Source: Spirochaetaceae bacterium
Lineage (GTDB): Bacteria; Spirochaetota; Spirochaetia; DSM-27196; PWMO01
DNA: 56,687 nt
Assembly (NCBI GenBank): GCA_007693325.1
Contig: REDW01000098.1
Span: forward strand, 1 to 56,687
Direction: 5' to 3'
The notes under the pieces are model-generated. The model ran no database searches. It saw only the letters and a program-made list of their open reading frames with translations, and was not told where the DNA came from. Position numbers and translations under genes: made by a program. Shown piece by piece: positions 32,888 through 40,788 of the stretch (position 1 is its first letter; each line of letters starts with the position of its first letter).

Positions 32888-34588
32888 GTGACAATCATAC
32901 GCCAAAGATCATTCCTGCAACGAACCCTGCGCCACCCTCTGCGGTTACAGGAGATTGCACGCACGCTGGTGGCCTACGGTCTCGCGGACTGGGTACGCAA
33001 GCTGAAACTCGATAAGGTATTCCCGGTTCTCCGCCAGATGACCGGCTGGAGCGAGGGGGCCCCCGCGGCCTCGCGCCGTTGGGTGTTGCTGCGCCAGTCA
33101 CTCGAGGAGCTGGGCCCCACCTTCATCAAGCTGGGGCAGCTCCTGAGTAACCGCAGCGATCTGCTGCCCGCCGAATTGCTGCTCGAACTGGCCAAACTGC
33201 AGGACAGCGTGCAACCGTTTCCCTTTGACGAAGTGCGGCTAACCGTAGAGGCCGAGCTCGGCCGCCCGCTTGAACAGGCGTTCGGCCGGTTCAACCCTCA
33301 ACCGCAGGCTTCAGCCTCCATCGCTCAGGTGCACCGCGCGCAGCTGGCAAGCGGTCAACCGGTTGCGGTCAAGGTGCAGCGGCCCGGCATTCGCTACACT
33401 ATCGAGACCGACCTCGATATTCTGCGCTATCTTGCGCGGGTTGCCGAGCGCTACATCCCGGCCAGCCGCCACTTCAACCCAAAGGGTCTGGTAGAAGAGT
33501 TCAAACGTTCGATCACCAACGAGCTCGACTTCAGCGTTGAACGCAGTAACATGAATCGGTTTCGCACCCTGTTCAGCAACAATACCGGAATCCGCGTACC
33601 GCGATCGTTCAGCGAATGGTCCAGCGAGCGGATTCTGACCATGGAGTACATCGAAGGAACCAAGCTGGCCACCATCGAGGCCGGCAACGATCCGCGCTTT
33701 GACAAGAAGCGCATCGCCCAGGCCGGTGCCGACCTCGTGCTCGAGCAGATCTTTCTGCACGGTTTCTTTCACGCCGATCCGCATCCGGGGAACATCCTGG
33801 TTCTCGAGGGCGGGGTAATCTGCTTCCTGGACTTCGGGATCATGGGCAGAGTCCGGCCGGCACAGCGCCAGTTCCTCACCGACGCCATTGTGGGAGCGTT
33901 CCGCCGCGATGCCAATCGTGTCACCGAGGCGGTACTCGGCTTGACGCGGCAGAACGGTGCACGGCTTGACCACCAGCGGCTGGAGGACGACATTGCCGAC
34001 CTCATCGATGAGTACGTTGACACCGCACTCGGGGACGTCGACATCAACCGCTTCTTCCTGTCGCTTACGCAAACCATAGTCCGGCACAACCTCGAAATAC
34101 CATCCAGCCTGATGCTGATGACCAAAGCGATGCTCTCGATCGAAGCCATCGGCATGAATCTCGATCCAGAGTTCAATTTCATGGATGCCGTCGGACCGTT
34201 TACGCGCAAGCTGTTCCTGAACCGGTTAAAACCCGGAAACCTGCTGGAGGAGGGATCCGAGCTGCTGCACGATTACGGCCGCTTCCTGCGCGACGCGCCG
34301 CTGGATGTACGCGAAGTACTGCGGCTGGCGCGCAGCGGTAAACTCCGCATGGGGTTTCGCGTCTCGGGTCTGGAACCGCTACGCCAGACGCTCGATGCCG
34401 TCAGTTATCGTCTGGTACTGGGATTTGTGCTTGCCGCGCTGCTGGTGAGTTCTTCGCTGATCATCCAGGCAAACGTTCCCCCGCTTTTCCGGACAGTATC
34501 GGTAATCGGGTTGACCGGCTACGCGCTGGCCGGCCTGATATCGATGGGGTTCCTGGTTGCCCTGCTGGTGCGAACACTGCGCCGATAG
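32888..34588 (+). CDS. UbiB/ABC1/AarF-family atypical kinase
   Basis: A 566-aa UbiB-family protein, membrane-tethered ATPase/kinase-like factor for isoprenoid-quinone synthesis or lipid homeostasis. Hallmarks: KxGQ motif PTFIKLGQLLSNR, the Ala-rich loop that replaces the kinase P-loop (QASASIAQVHRA), VAVKVQRPG lysine, FHADPHPGN and LDFGIMG. Two hydrophobic helices at the C-terminus (about 515-535 and 540-562) anchor it. GTG 32888 has CGGAG 7-12 nt upstream. It follows the quinone-reductase-like gene and sixA, so a quinone theme is possible. It ends 27 nt from a convergent gene. Confidence 0.9.
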   Translation: MTIIRQRSFLQRTLRHPLRLQEIARTLVAYGLADWVRKLKLDKVFPVLRQMTGWSEGAPAASRRWVLLRQSLEELGPTFIKLGQLLSNRSDLLPAELLLELAKLQDSVQPFPFDEVRLTVEAELGRPLEQAFGRFNPQPQASASIAQVHRAQLASGQPVAVKVQRPGIRYTIETDLDILRYLARVAERYIPASRHFNPKGLVEEFKRSITNELDFSVERSNMNRFRTLFSNNTGIRVPRSFSEWSSERILTMEYIEGTKLATIEAGNDPRFDKKRIAQAGADLVLEQIFLHGFFHADPHPGNILVLEGGVICFLDFGIMGRVRPAQRQFLTDAIVGAFRRDANRVTEAVLGLTRQNGARLDHQRLEDDIADLIDEYVDTALGDVDINRFFLSLTQTIVRHNLEIPSSLMLMTKAMLSIEAIGMNLDPEFNFMDAVGPFTRKLFLNRLKPGNLLEEGSELLHDYGRFLRDAPLDVREVLRLARSGKLRMGFRVSGLEPLRQTLDAVSYRLVLGFVLAALLVSSSLIIQANVPPLFRTVSVIGLTGYALAGLISMGFLVALLVRTLRR

Positions 34589-34615
34589 CGATACCCGGCC
34601 CGGAAGGCAGCACGC

Positions 34616-35884
34616 TTACGCCGGATGGCTGCGCACCAGGCGCTGCGCAACCAGGCGCGCCAGAAAGACGCCGTAATACGGCTTGTGCTTGATCGTGTTG
34701 ATGAACTGCTGCTTGGAAACCCGCAGCAGCCTGCCGGGCCCCACAGCGCGTACGGTGGCCGAGCGGCGATTGTTGAGCAAGAACGACATCTCCCCCACGA
34801 ATATGTCTGCCGCTGTCAGAGTGGATATGCGCTGTCCTCGAACGCTGACCTCGTACTGTCCCGCGACGATGTAGTAGAGGTGGCTCGATTTCTCACCCTC
34901 GGTAAAGACAACGTCGCCGTCAGCCACGATCTGCTCCTCCTGATCAGCAAACATCTCGGGTACCATCGCGCGCGCGGCGCTTCGGTGCTCGATGCGAAAC
35001 CTCACCTCATTGCCCTGGTCGTTATAGCCCAGCGAACCGAGATAATGGATCGCCATGAAGATACCGCGTCCGTGAGCCTCTTTCAGGCCGGCTTCTCCCA
35101 CCGGCAGGTGATACGAGCGCCAATCGAAGCCGTCGCCCTCGTCGCGAATGATGAACTCCGATTCATACGGGCGGATGCGGTAGCTCAGGTGAACCTTGCG
35201 CCGGTTGATGGCCGGGTCCTCGTTCTTACGGCGGATCAGTTCCATCGGATCACCTCCGCCCGCCAGATGCGCCGATTTCTCTTCGTAGCTGATGCGGCAG
35301 TTGCCGTGCTCGATCGCGTTGATCAGCAGCTCCATCAGCGCCAGATGGAACTCATCACGGCGCTCAGCGTCGAGCAGGTTGGCATTGAACAGAAAATTGG
35401 TGATCAGGTTGGCGTAGGTGGTAAGGTCAAACGGATCGTTATCGAGGGCAAACGCGCCCGAAAGGTTCAGACCGAGCATCAGATGCAGATCTCTCTGGTA
35501 GAGGATAGCGTCGTTGGTACTCAGGATGCGCAACAGCCGCGGCACGTAGAAGTCCAGCCGCCCGTACTCGATGGTAGCGATAATATTGAGATTGCGCAGA
35601 GCCGCGGGCAGCAGGCACGAAGTCTGCTGGTCATAAACCAGGATCAAACCGCCGGAGTGCAGCCACGGATCCTGGCGAATCGCACCGACAACCTGGGCCG
35701 CGGAAAAGGCCGGATCGGAGCAGTTGACAAGCGTCAGCTGCGGCAACTCGTAGTTCAGGTGTTCAATGGTTTGATCGGCCCGCTGCAGAAAGGTGGCCTC
35801 GAATTCTCCATTGAACTCGGCGCACGCCCGCTCGATAATCTCGTTCAGAGCAGCGTGCGAACTGACAACCGCAATGCTCTTCAT
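34616..35884 (-). CDS. Receiver-like / HATPase / cyclic-nucleotide-binding signalling protein
   Basis: A 422-aa soluble protein with an unusual domain order. Residues 1-125 resemble a degenerate receiver (alternating beta-alpha, no clear phospho-Asp site). Residues about 150-300 form a GHKL ATPase of the anti-sigma/serine-kinase type: N box LALMELLINAIEHGN (E185, N189, N195), DEGDGFDW (248-255) and HGRGIFM (271-277). Residues about 315-415 form a cyclic-nucleotide-binding domain (FTEGEKSSHLYYIVAGQYEV, FVGEMSFLLNNRRSATVRA). It may be a kinase gated by cAMP or cGMP; the class III cyclase at 17064 could supply the ligand (inference). Downstream of the fructosamine-kinase-like gene by 12 nt. Confidence 0.82.
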   Translation of the reverse strand: MKSIAVVSSHAALNEIIERACAEFNGEFEATFLQRADQTIEHLNYELPQLTLVNCSDPAFSAAQVVGAIRQDPWLHSGGLILVYDQQTSCLLPAALRNLNIIATIEYGRLDFYVPRLLRILSTNDAILYQRDLHLMLGLNLSGAFALDNDPFDLTTYANLITNFLFNANLLDAERRDEFHLALMELLINAIEHGNCRISYEEKSAHLAGGGDPMELIRRKNEDPAINRRKVHLSYRIRPYESEFIIRDEGDGFDWRSYHLPVGEAGLKEAHGRGIFMAIHYLGSLGYNDQGNEVRFRIEHRSAARAMVPEMFADQEEQIVADGDVVFTEGEKSSHLYYIVAGQYEVSVRGQRISTLTAADIFVGEMSFLLNNRRSATVRAVGPGRLLRVSKQQFINTIKHKPYYGVFLARLVAQRLVRSHPA

Positions 35885-35896
35885 AGCCGCCTGGCC

Positions 35897-36781
35897 CTAC
35901 GCTGCATAACGCCTGATGATTGAACGGACCGAGCCGGCGTATCCGCCGCCGAACAGGTTCAGATGGTTCAGCAGGTGATACAGATTATACAGTTCAACGC
36001 GGTCACGGTAGCCGGGCTGCAACGGCCACGTTTGCTCGTACGAACGGTAGAACTGCGCCGAAAACCCGCCGAACAGCTCGGTCATGGCGAGATCCGCTTC
36101 ACGATGACCAAAATAGACCGCCGGATCGATCAAGACCGCGTAGCCGTCCGGACCGACCATGTAGTTCCCGCCCCACAGATCACCATGCAGCAGCGAAGGG
36201 TACTCGGGTTCTATCAGGTAGCGATCAAGCCGTTGGATGATCTTGTGTAGCCCCGCAACTGACGCCGAGTCCAGTAGTCGCTTACTGCAGGCCAGCTGCA
36301 GCTGGTAGCCCAGGCGGTGCTCAGCAAAGAACTGCAGCCAGTTATCGCACCAGGTGTTGATCTGCGGCGTACTGCCTATATGGTTGTCGCTATCAAAACC
36401 GTAGCGCGACTGACTGCGGTTGCGATGCAGCTGGGCGGTGGCGCTTCCGAACTGCTGCCAGAAGTCGTGCGCCTTGGAGCCGCCTGGAATATACTCCAGT
36501 GCCAGGTATTGGATAGAAGGAGAATGATAGAGTGCCAGCGGCCGCGCCACGCGAGGGCCTGCAGCAGTACTGAGCGCTTCGAGACCTGCGGCTTCGGCTT
36601 CAAACAGCCGCTCGTGTGATCCGCTGTTTTCCTTGACAAAGACACGAGTCTGGTCATCGAGGGTCAGAATCGAAGTACGGTTGATCGATCCGCCGCCAAC
36701 CGACTGACGCGAAACCACCCGCAGCGGCCGCTGAAAATAGTCGGACAACGCTTTTTCTATGTCAGGCTGATTTCTGATCAC
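35897..36781 (-). CDS. Fructosamine/ribulosamine 3-kinase family protein
   Basis: A 294-aa FN3K-family kinase that phosphorylates sugar amines on glycated proteins so that they fall off (deglycation). Motifs: VGGGSINRT in the N-lobe, VFVKENS lysine, ALEYIPGG hinge, catalytic LLHGDLWGGN and the metal-binding IDPAVYFGHREADLAMTELFGGF. The length is normal. Bacterial members were reported to act mainly on ribulosamines and erythrulosamines. Its start overlaps the stop of the LMW-phosphatase gene by 4 nt (ATGA), a pairing known from other bacteria. Confidence 0.9.
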   Translation of the reverse strand: MIRNQPDIEKALSDYFQRPLRVVSRQSVGGGSINRTSILTLDDQTRVFVKENSGSHERLFEAEAAGLEALSTAAGPRVARPLALYHSPSIQYLALEYIPGGSKAHDFWQQFGSATAQLHRNRSQSRYGFDSDNHIGSTPQINTWCDNWLQFFAEHRLGYQLQLACSKRLLDSASVAGLHKIIQRLDRYLIEPEYPSLLHGDLWGGNYMVGPDGYAVLIDPAVYFGHREADLAMTELFGGFSAQFYRSYEQTWPLQPGYRDRVELYNLYHLLNHLNLFGGGYAGSVRSIIRRYAA

Positions 36782-37263
36782 GAGATGGAATCACCTTCGA
36801 GTTGATCGAGCAACGCCTCGCAGGTACGCTCCACAATCTCGTAGACGTTCTGGAAGCCGTTCATACCTCCGTACCACGGATCCGGGACGTCAATTGCACC
36901 GTTGGCAACCGGATCAAAATCGCGAAACATGCGAATCCTGGAACGCTGCTGCTGGTTCTGCGCCTTGCGCTGCAGAATTGCGTAGTTGTCGCGATCCATT
37001 GCCAGGATCAGATCATACTGCGCGAGGTCACGCTGCGTGACTGCTCGCGCTCTATGGTTCACCGTGATTCCGTGACGTGCTGCGGTCTCGCGCATACGGC
37101 GATCAGCACTCTCTCCTACGTGATACGAACTGACACCGGTTGAGTCGACTTTGTAACGCGCCGTCACGCCGCGTCGCTGCAGCAGGTGCTCGAACAGCGC
37201 CTGAGCAAGTGGACTGCGACAGATATTTCCCTGGCATACGAACATGATACTTCTTGGCTGCAT
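36778..37263 (-). CDS. Low-molecular-weight protein-tyrosine-phosphatase family protein
   Basis: A 161-aa phosphatase with the P-loop VCQGNICRSPLA (C-x4-CR-S type with nucleophile Cys and following Arg) near the N-terminus and the general-acid loop VPDPWYGG. Members beside FN3K-type kinases have been proposed to be ribulosamine-5-phosphatases, not tyrosine phosphatases, which fits this operon. ATG 37263 gives a normal family length; an inner ATG at 37245 is possible. It follows the secreted 149-aa gene by 16 nt, so three or four genes are likely co-transcribed. Confidence 0.88.
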   Translation of the reverse strand: MQPRSIMFVCQGNICRSPLAQALFEHLLQRRGVTARYKVDSTGVSSYHVGESADRRMRETAARHGITVNHRARAVTQRDLAQYDLILAMDRDNYAILQRKAQNQQQRSRIRMFRDFDPVANGAIDVPDPWYGGMNGFQNVYEIVERTCEALLDQLEGDSIS

Positions 37264-37279
37264 GATCCATTCCCGGAAG

Positions 37280-37729
37280 CTACCGCGCCCACGGCTCGGG
37301 AGGCGGCTCACTGATCCAGCGGTACGGCGGTCCCGCAGAATGGATAACCAGAACCGTTGCAATATCCGGCATCTCCAGGTAGAGCACGTCCCTGCCGCGA
37401 CGCAGGCGCCATTCTAGCACATCGATGCGGTCACGTGCAACGGGAAGCTCTGCCAGTTCAGCGAAGGCTTCGCTGAGATCCACCAGCTGCGGCTCGCGGT
37501 CTTCGGCGTCGAAGACCAGAAAGAACTGTCCGTTCAGCCGTGAGCGCTCGGTTTGGAAGAGCACCTGATCGGTCTCACTGCTGTAGTAGCGATAGATCCC
37601 GCTGCGCCGCTGCACCTCAACAATGTCAATCATGGCACCGGCCTCGAGCACCTCTACGCTGAAATCGGCGGTAGTTGGGGTAACCAGGTGAACGGCGAGA
37701 ATCAGAGCGTAGATAAGCTGTGTCGACAT
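37280..37729 (-). CDS. Uncharacterised secreted protein
   Basis: A 149-aa protein with a Sec signal peptide (MSTQLIYALILAVHLVTPTTA, likely cleaved near residue 21). The mature part is predicted beta-rich and acidic, with no recognised domain. A weak promoter (TTGGTT, 18 nt, TATTCA) lies upstream on the minus strand. It heads the deglycation operon by position, but a periplasmic protein with a cytosolic kinase/phosphatase pair has no obvious shared task. Confidence 0.65.
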   Translation of the reverse strand: MSTQLIYALILAVHLVTPTTADFSVEVLEAGAMIDIVEVQRRSGIYRYYSSETDQVLFQTERSRLNGQFFLVFDAEDREPQLVDLSEAFAELAELPVARDRIDVLEWRLRRGRDVLYLEMPDIATVLVIHSAGPPYRWISEPPPEPWAR

Positions 37730-37801
37730 AACGCGCTACCCTGATATGAATATCGGCAGCGGTAGCGTAAAACCAAAACGCATCGGCCGAGTATCACAGC
37801 T

Positions 37802-38167
37802 TCAGCCGATCAGCTTCTTGACCACCGCCAGCAGCTTGTCGGCATCGAACGGCTTCACAATCCAGCCGGTCGCGCCGGCTGCTTTGCCTTCGTCCATTTT
37901 CGAAGTCTGGGACTCGGTAGTGAGAACAACTATCGGAACAAACTGGTAATCAGGGTTCTCGCGGATCCTTGCGGTCAGTCCGATTCCGTCGAGATTGGGC
38001 ATGTTGACATCGGTGATCACCAGCTGGAACGCGGTTCCATCGAGCTTGGACAGAGCGTCGACTCCGTCTTCGGCCTGGACCACGGAGTACCCCGCCTGGT
38101 CGAGCACAAACGCCACGCTTTGGCGGATCGCCGAGGAATCGTCTACAACCAGCACCGTCTTACTCAT
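37802..38167 (-). CDS. CheY-type stand-alone response regulator
   Basis: A 121-aa single-domain receiver. Acidic pair in VVDDSSAIRQS (D9, D10 region), phospho-acceptor Asp in VITDVNMPNLDG, Thr in VLTTESQ and Lys in WIVKPFDADKL are all present. The sequence is of the chemotaxis-associated CheY class (SAIRQSV, GATGWIVKPF). No other che gene is nearby, so partner kinases are encoded elsewhere. It has a strong own promoter (38188-38216) and the ribosome binding site AAGAGG. Confidence 0.9.
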   Translation of the reverse strand: MSKTVLVVDDSSAIRQSVAFVLDQAGYSVVQAEDGVDALSKLDGTAFQLVITDVNMPNLDGIGLTARIRENPDYQFVPIVVLTTESQTSKMDEGKAAGATGWIVKPFDADKLLAVVKKLIG

Positions 38168-38187
38168 GCGTTACCTCTTCACGCCCC

Positions 38188-38216
38188 AGTATAGAACACC
38201 AATAATTACTTCGCAA
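38188..38216 (-). promoter_or_regulatory. Promoter of the cheY-like gene
   Basis: Minus strand TTGCGA (38216-38211), 17-nt spacer, TATACT (38193-38188). Leader about 14 nt with AAGAGG before ATG 38167. Confidence 0.6.
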
Positions 38217-38281
38217 GACTGAATGGCTCCATTTTATCTAAAAAAATCCTCACGGCCAACGCGCCGCAGCGCGGATTGATC

Positions 38282-38310
38282 TTGTACATTGGCGCATTTT
38301 TGATCATTAT
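38282..38310 (+). promoter_or_regulatory. Possible promoter of the PfkB-family kinase gene
   Basis: TTGTAC (38282-38287), 17-nt spacer, CATTAT (38305-38310). The ribosome binding site GAGGAGG (38316-38322) would sit at the very 5' end of the mRNA. The rest of the 160-nt gap to the cheY-like gene holds only the cheY promoter and an A-rich patch (38241-38247). Confidence 0.45.
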
Positions 38311-38327
38311 GGCACGAGGAGGCCAAC

Positions 38328-39269
38328 ATGATCTTGTGTTGCGGCGAGGCCCTGATTGACTTCATACCAGCCACTTCCGGCGATGGTAGCGAGTGTTTTA
38401 TGCCGGCACCCGGGGGCTGTCCCTACAACACAGCGATTTCGGCGGCACGGCTTGGCGCGCCGGCCGGCTTCCTGGGCCGAATCTCCAACGATATGTTTGG
38501 TGAGATGATTACCGCGCGGCTCAAGAAGAACTCGGTATCGATGCACTATCTCTCGCGCAGCAATCAACCGACCACGCTGGCGTTTGTCAGGCGCAGCCAC
38601 AAGGGAGAGGCGGAATACGCGTTCTTCGCCAACGATTCGGCCGATCGCAGCTTCGCGCCGCAAGACGTGCCGGCCGAGCTTCCGGATGCAGTCTCCTGCC
38701 TGGTCTTCGGGTCAATCTCACTGCTGCTGGAACCCGGTGCCACCACTATTGCCGATCTGGTCAAGCGTGAGACCGGCAGACGCGTTCTTTCATTCGATCC
38801 CAACATCCGATCCAATCTGATCGAGGACCGCCCGGCCTTTCTGCAGCGCTTTGTGGAGCTGGCGTCACGCTCGACGATTGTCAAGACCAGCGACGCCGAC
38901 CTCGAATGGCTCTACCCGGCGCTACCGCTGGAGGATGCCGCCCGCGGACTCATCAACGCCGGAACAGCTCTGGTGGTTATCACGATGGGAGAACACGGAT
39001 CGCGCGCGATTTCACGCACCCTCGATATTTCGGTCGCGGCGGTACCGGTCACGGTCTCCGACACCGTAGGCGCCGGAGACTCGTTTCACGCCGGTCTGTT
39101 GACCTGGCTGCACGATCACGACCTGCTCAATCCCGCGGCAATCGCGCAGCTGACTTCCGAGCAGGCAACCGCAGCGATGTCATTTGCCGCCCACGTTGCA
39201 GCGGTCACCTGCTCACGCCCCGGTGCAGATCCCGCCCACCGTCACGAGTTGGCGCAATCGCTACAGTAA
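38328..39269 (+). CDS. PfkB-family carbohydrate kinase (fructokinase-like)
   Basis: A 313-aa ribokinase-superfamily enzyme. The N-terminus ILCCGEALIDFIP with GGCPYNTAISAARLG is typical of fructokinases. The catalytic base and anion hole are in TVGAGDSFHAGLL. The lid-region GRISNDMFGEMI is normal. The exact sugar cannot be settled; fructose is most likely, and the amylosucrase at 48568 would release fructose from sucrose. The ribosome binding site GAGGAGG is strong. The 3' end overlaps the convergent pepD by 28 nt. Confidence 0.85.
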   Translation: MILCCGEALIDFIPATSGDGSECFMPAPGGCPYNTAISAARLGAPAGFLGRISNDMFGEMITARLKKNSVSMHYLSRSNQPTTLAFVRRSHKGEAEYAFFANDSADRSFAPQDVPAELPDAVSCLVFGSISLLLEPGATTIADLVKRETGRRVLSFDPNIRSNLIEDRPAFLQRFVELASRSTIVKTSDADLEWLYPALPLEDAARGLINAGTALVVITMGEHGSRAISRTLDISVAAVPVTVSDTVGAGDSFHAGLLTWLHDHDLLNPAAIAQLTSEQATAAMSFAAHVAAVTCSRPGADPAHRHELAQSLQ

Positions 39270-40711
39270 GTGGCCAGTATTGCGGTCAGAAACTCCCACG
39301 TGCGCTCGAGTGAGCGCAGATGCAGCCGCTCATGGGGCGAATGCGGGTTGATGATGGTGGGGCCGATCGAGATCATCTGCATCTGCGGGTACCTGGCGCC
39401 AATCACGCCGCACTCGAGTCCGGCGTGCACCACTTCTACGCGCGGCTCACTCTGGAAGCACGCGCGGCCGGCTGCACGCGCGCGCGCCAGCAACTCAGAC
39501 TCGAAATCAGGCTCCCACCCCGGGTAGACGGCATCGGTACGGACTTGGGCGCCGGCAAGCGCCGCCAGCGAGGCGTGCTTAGCGGCCAACGCGTCAAGCT
39601 CGGATGCCACCGAACCCCGAAGACTGCACACAATTTCGACACCGTGCTGATTGGTGGCTACAGCTGCCAGGTTGCTGGATGTCTGAACCAACCCCGCGGC
39701 CGACGGCGACATGACCGCAACTCCGTGCGGCAAGGCGTTCAATAACTGCAGTACGCGGCTGGTTGCAGCCGGTGGGAAAACCTCGCGCGGCAGCGAGTCA
39801 AGCTGCACGCATTCGATTGACAGATCCGGATCCTGCCGCTGGTACTCGCAGCGGATGTCGTGCTGCAGCTGCGCCAGAGACTTGCTGCAGGCGCTGAACT
39901 CGCGCGCGGCCATTACGATGTCGGCGGTTGCGTGGCGCGCTATGGCGTTGTCGGCGTGGCCGCCGCTTAGCGACGCCAGCCGCACGCTGTGCGCCTTGTC
40001 CAACTGCAGCAACAGCCGCGTCAGCACGACATTGGCGTTGGCGCGTCCGAGTCCGATGTCGGTACCCGAATGCCCGCCACTCAGGCCGCTGACAGTGACT
40101 CGATACGCGCAGAGGCCCGCGGGCACAGCGGTCCGTCTCAGCGGCAGCGTCAGCACCATCCTGGTGCCCCCGGCGCAGCCGACCGTGATCACAGCTTCAT
40201 CCTCGGAATCCAGGTTGATAAGAACGCTGCCTCGCAGCAGTGATCCGTCAAGCCGGGCCGCGCCGCTGAGCCCGGTCTCCTCCTCTACGGTAAACAGCAA
40301 CTCCAGCGCCGGATGCGGTTTGTGCTGCTCCTGCGCTACCGCGAGAGCCAGCGCAATGGCGATTCCGTTGTCGGCTCCGAGCGTGGTACCGTCAGCGGCC
40401 AGCCATTCGCCGTGGATAACCGTTGCTATCGGATCGGTCTCGAAATTGTGCCTGGAATCCGGCAGCTTCTCGCACACCATGTCCATGTGGCCCTGCAGCA
40501 CCACCGTGGTATCGCTGCGGCAGCCGTCTGAGGCGGGGACCTCAATGACCAGATTGCCGACCTGGTCCGTGCGCGATTGAAGCTGGTGCTCGGCGGCCCA
40601 CTGCACCAGGCGAGCGCGGATCCGCTGCTCGCTACCTGAAGGCCGGGGGACCGCGCATACCATCTGAAAATGTTCGATAATCCGGGCCGTTGCGTTGCTG
40701 GTGTGCTGCAT
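39242..40711 (-). CDS. pepD: Aminoacyl-histidine dipeptidase (PepD)
   Basis: M20-family zinc dipeptidase acting on carnosine-like and other dipeptides in the cytosol. The 489-aa product has the metal ligands in LQGHMDMVCEK (His, Asp), the bridging Asp in LGADNGIAIALALA, the catalytic Glu pair in TVEEETGLSGA, and further ligands in LDSEDEAV and the C-terminal IGPTIINPHSPHERL. ATG 40711 is preceded by AAGGAA; the frame extends upstream without a ribosome binding site. Divergent from rlmN with a shared promoter region. Confidence 0.92.
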   Translation of the reverse strand: MQHTSNATARIIEHFQMVCAVPRPSGSEQRIRARLVQWAAEHQLQSRTDQVGNLVIEVPASDGCRSDTTVVLQGHMDMVCEKLPDSRHNFETDPIATVIHGEWLAADGTTLGADNGIAIALALAVAQEQHKPHPALELLFTVEEETGLSGAARLDGSLLRGSVLINLDSEDEAVITVGCAGGTRMVLTLPLRRTAVPAGLCAYRVTVSGLSGGHSGTDIGLGRANANVVLTRLLLQLDKAHSVRLASLSGGHADNAIARHATADIVMAAREFSACSKSLAQLQHDIRCEYQRQDPDLSIECVQLDSLPREVFPPAATSRVLQLLNALPHGVAVMSPSAAGLVQTSSNLAAVATNQHGVEIVCSLRGSVASELDALAAKHASLAALAGAQVRTDAVYPGWEPDFESELLARARAAGRACFQSEPRVEVVHAGLECGVIGARYPQMQMISIGPTIINPHSPHERLHLRSLERTWEFLTAILATYCSDCANS

Positions 40712-40730
40712 CACTGGTTCCTTGCGCCGC

Positions 40731-40782
40731 ATTGTAGTGCAAACGCGCGCTTTTGACAGCGCTGCCCTTTTGAGCGTATGCT
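40731..40782. promoter_or_regulatory. Back-to-back promoters of rlmN and pepD with overlapping -35 boxes
   Basis: Plus strand: TTGACA (40753-40758), 18 nt, TATGCT (40777-40782), then exactly 6 nt to the rlmN GTG 40789, so leaderless. Minus strand: CTGTCA (40759-40754), 17 nt, TACAAT (40736-40731), with a normal leader for pepD. The two -35 boxes overlap by five bases. Confidence 0.6.
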
Positions 40783-40788
40783 CTAACG

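Noticed and set aside
34625-35923. A 432-codon open frame on the plus strand.
   Set aside because: It mirrors the receiver/ATPase/cNMP gene on the other strand, which has clear domains. No ribosome binding site or family match was seen.
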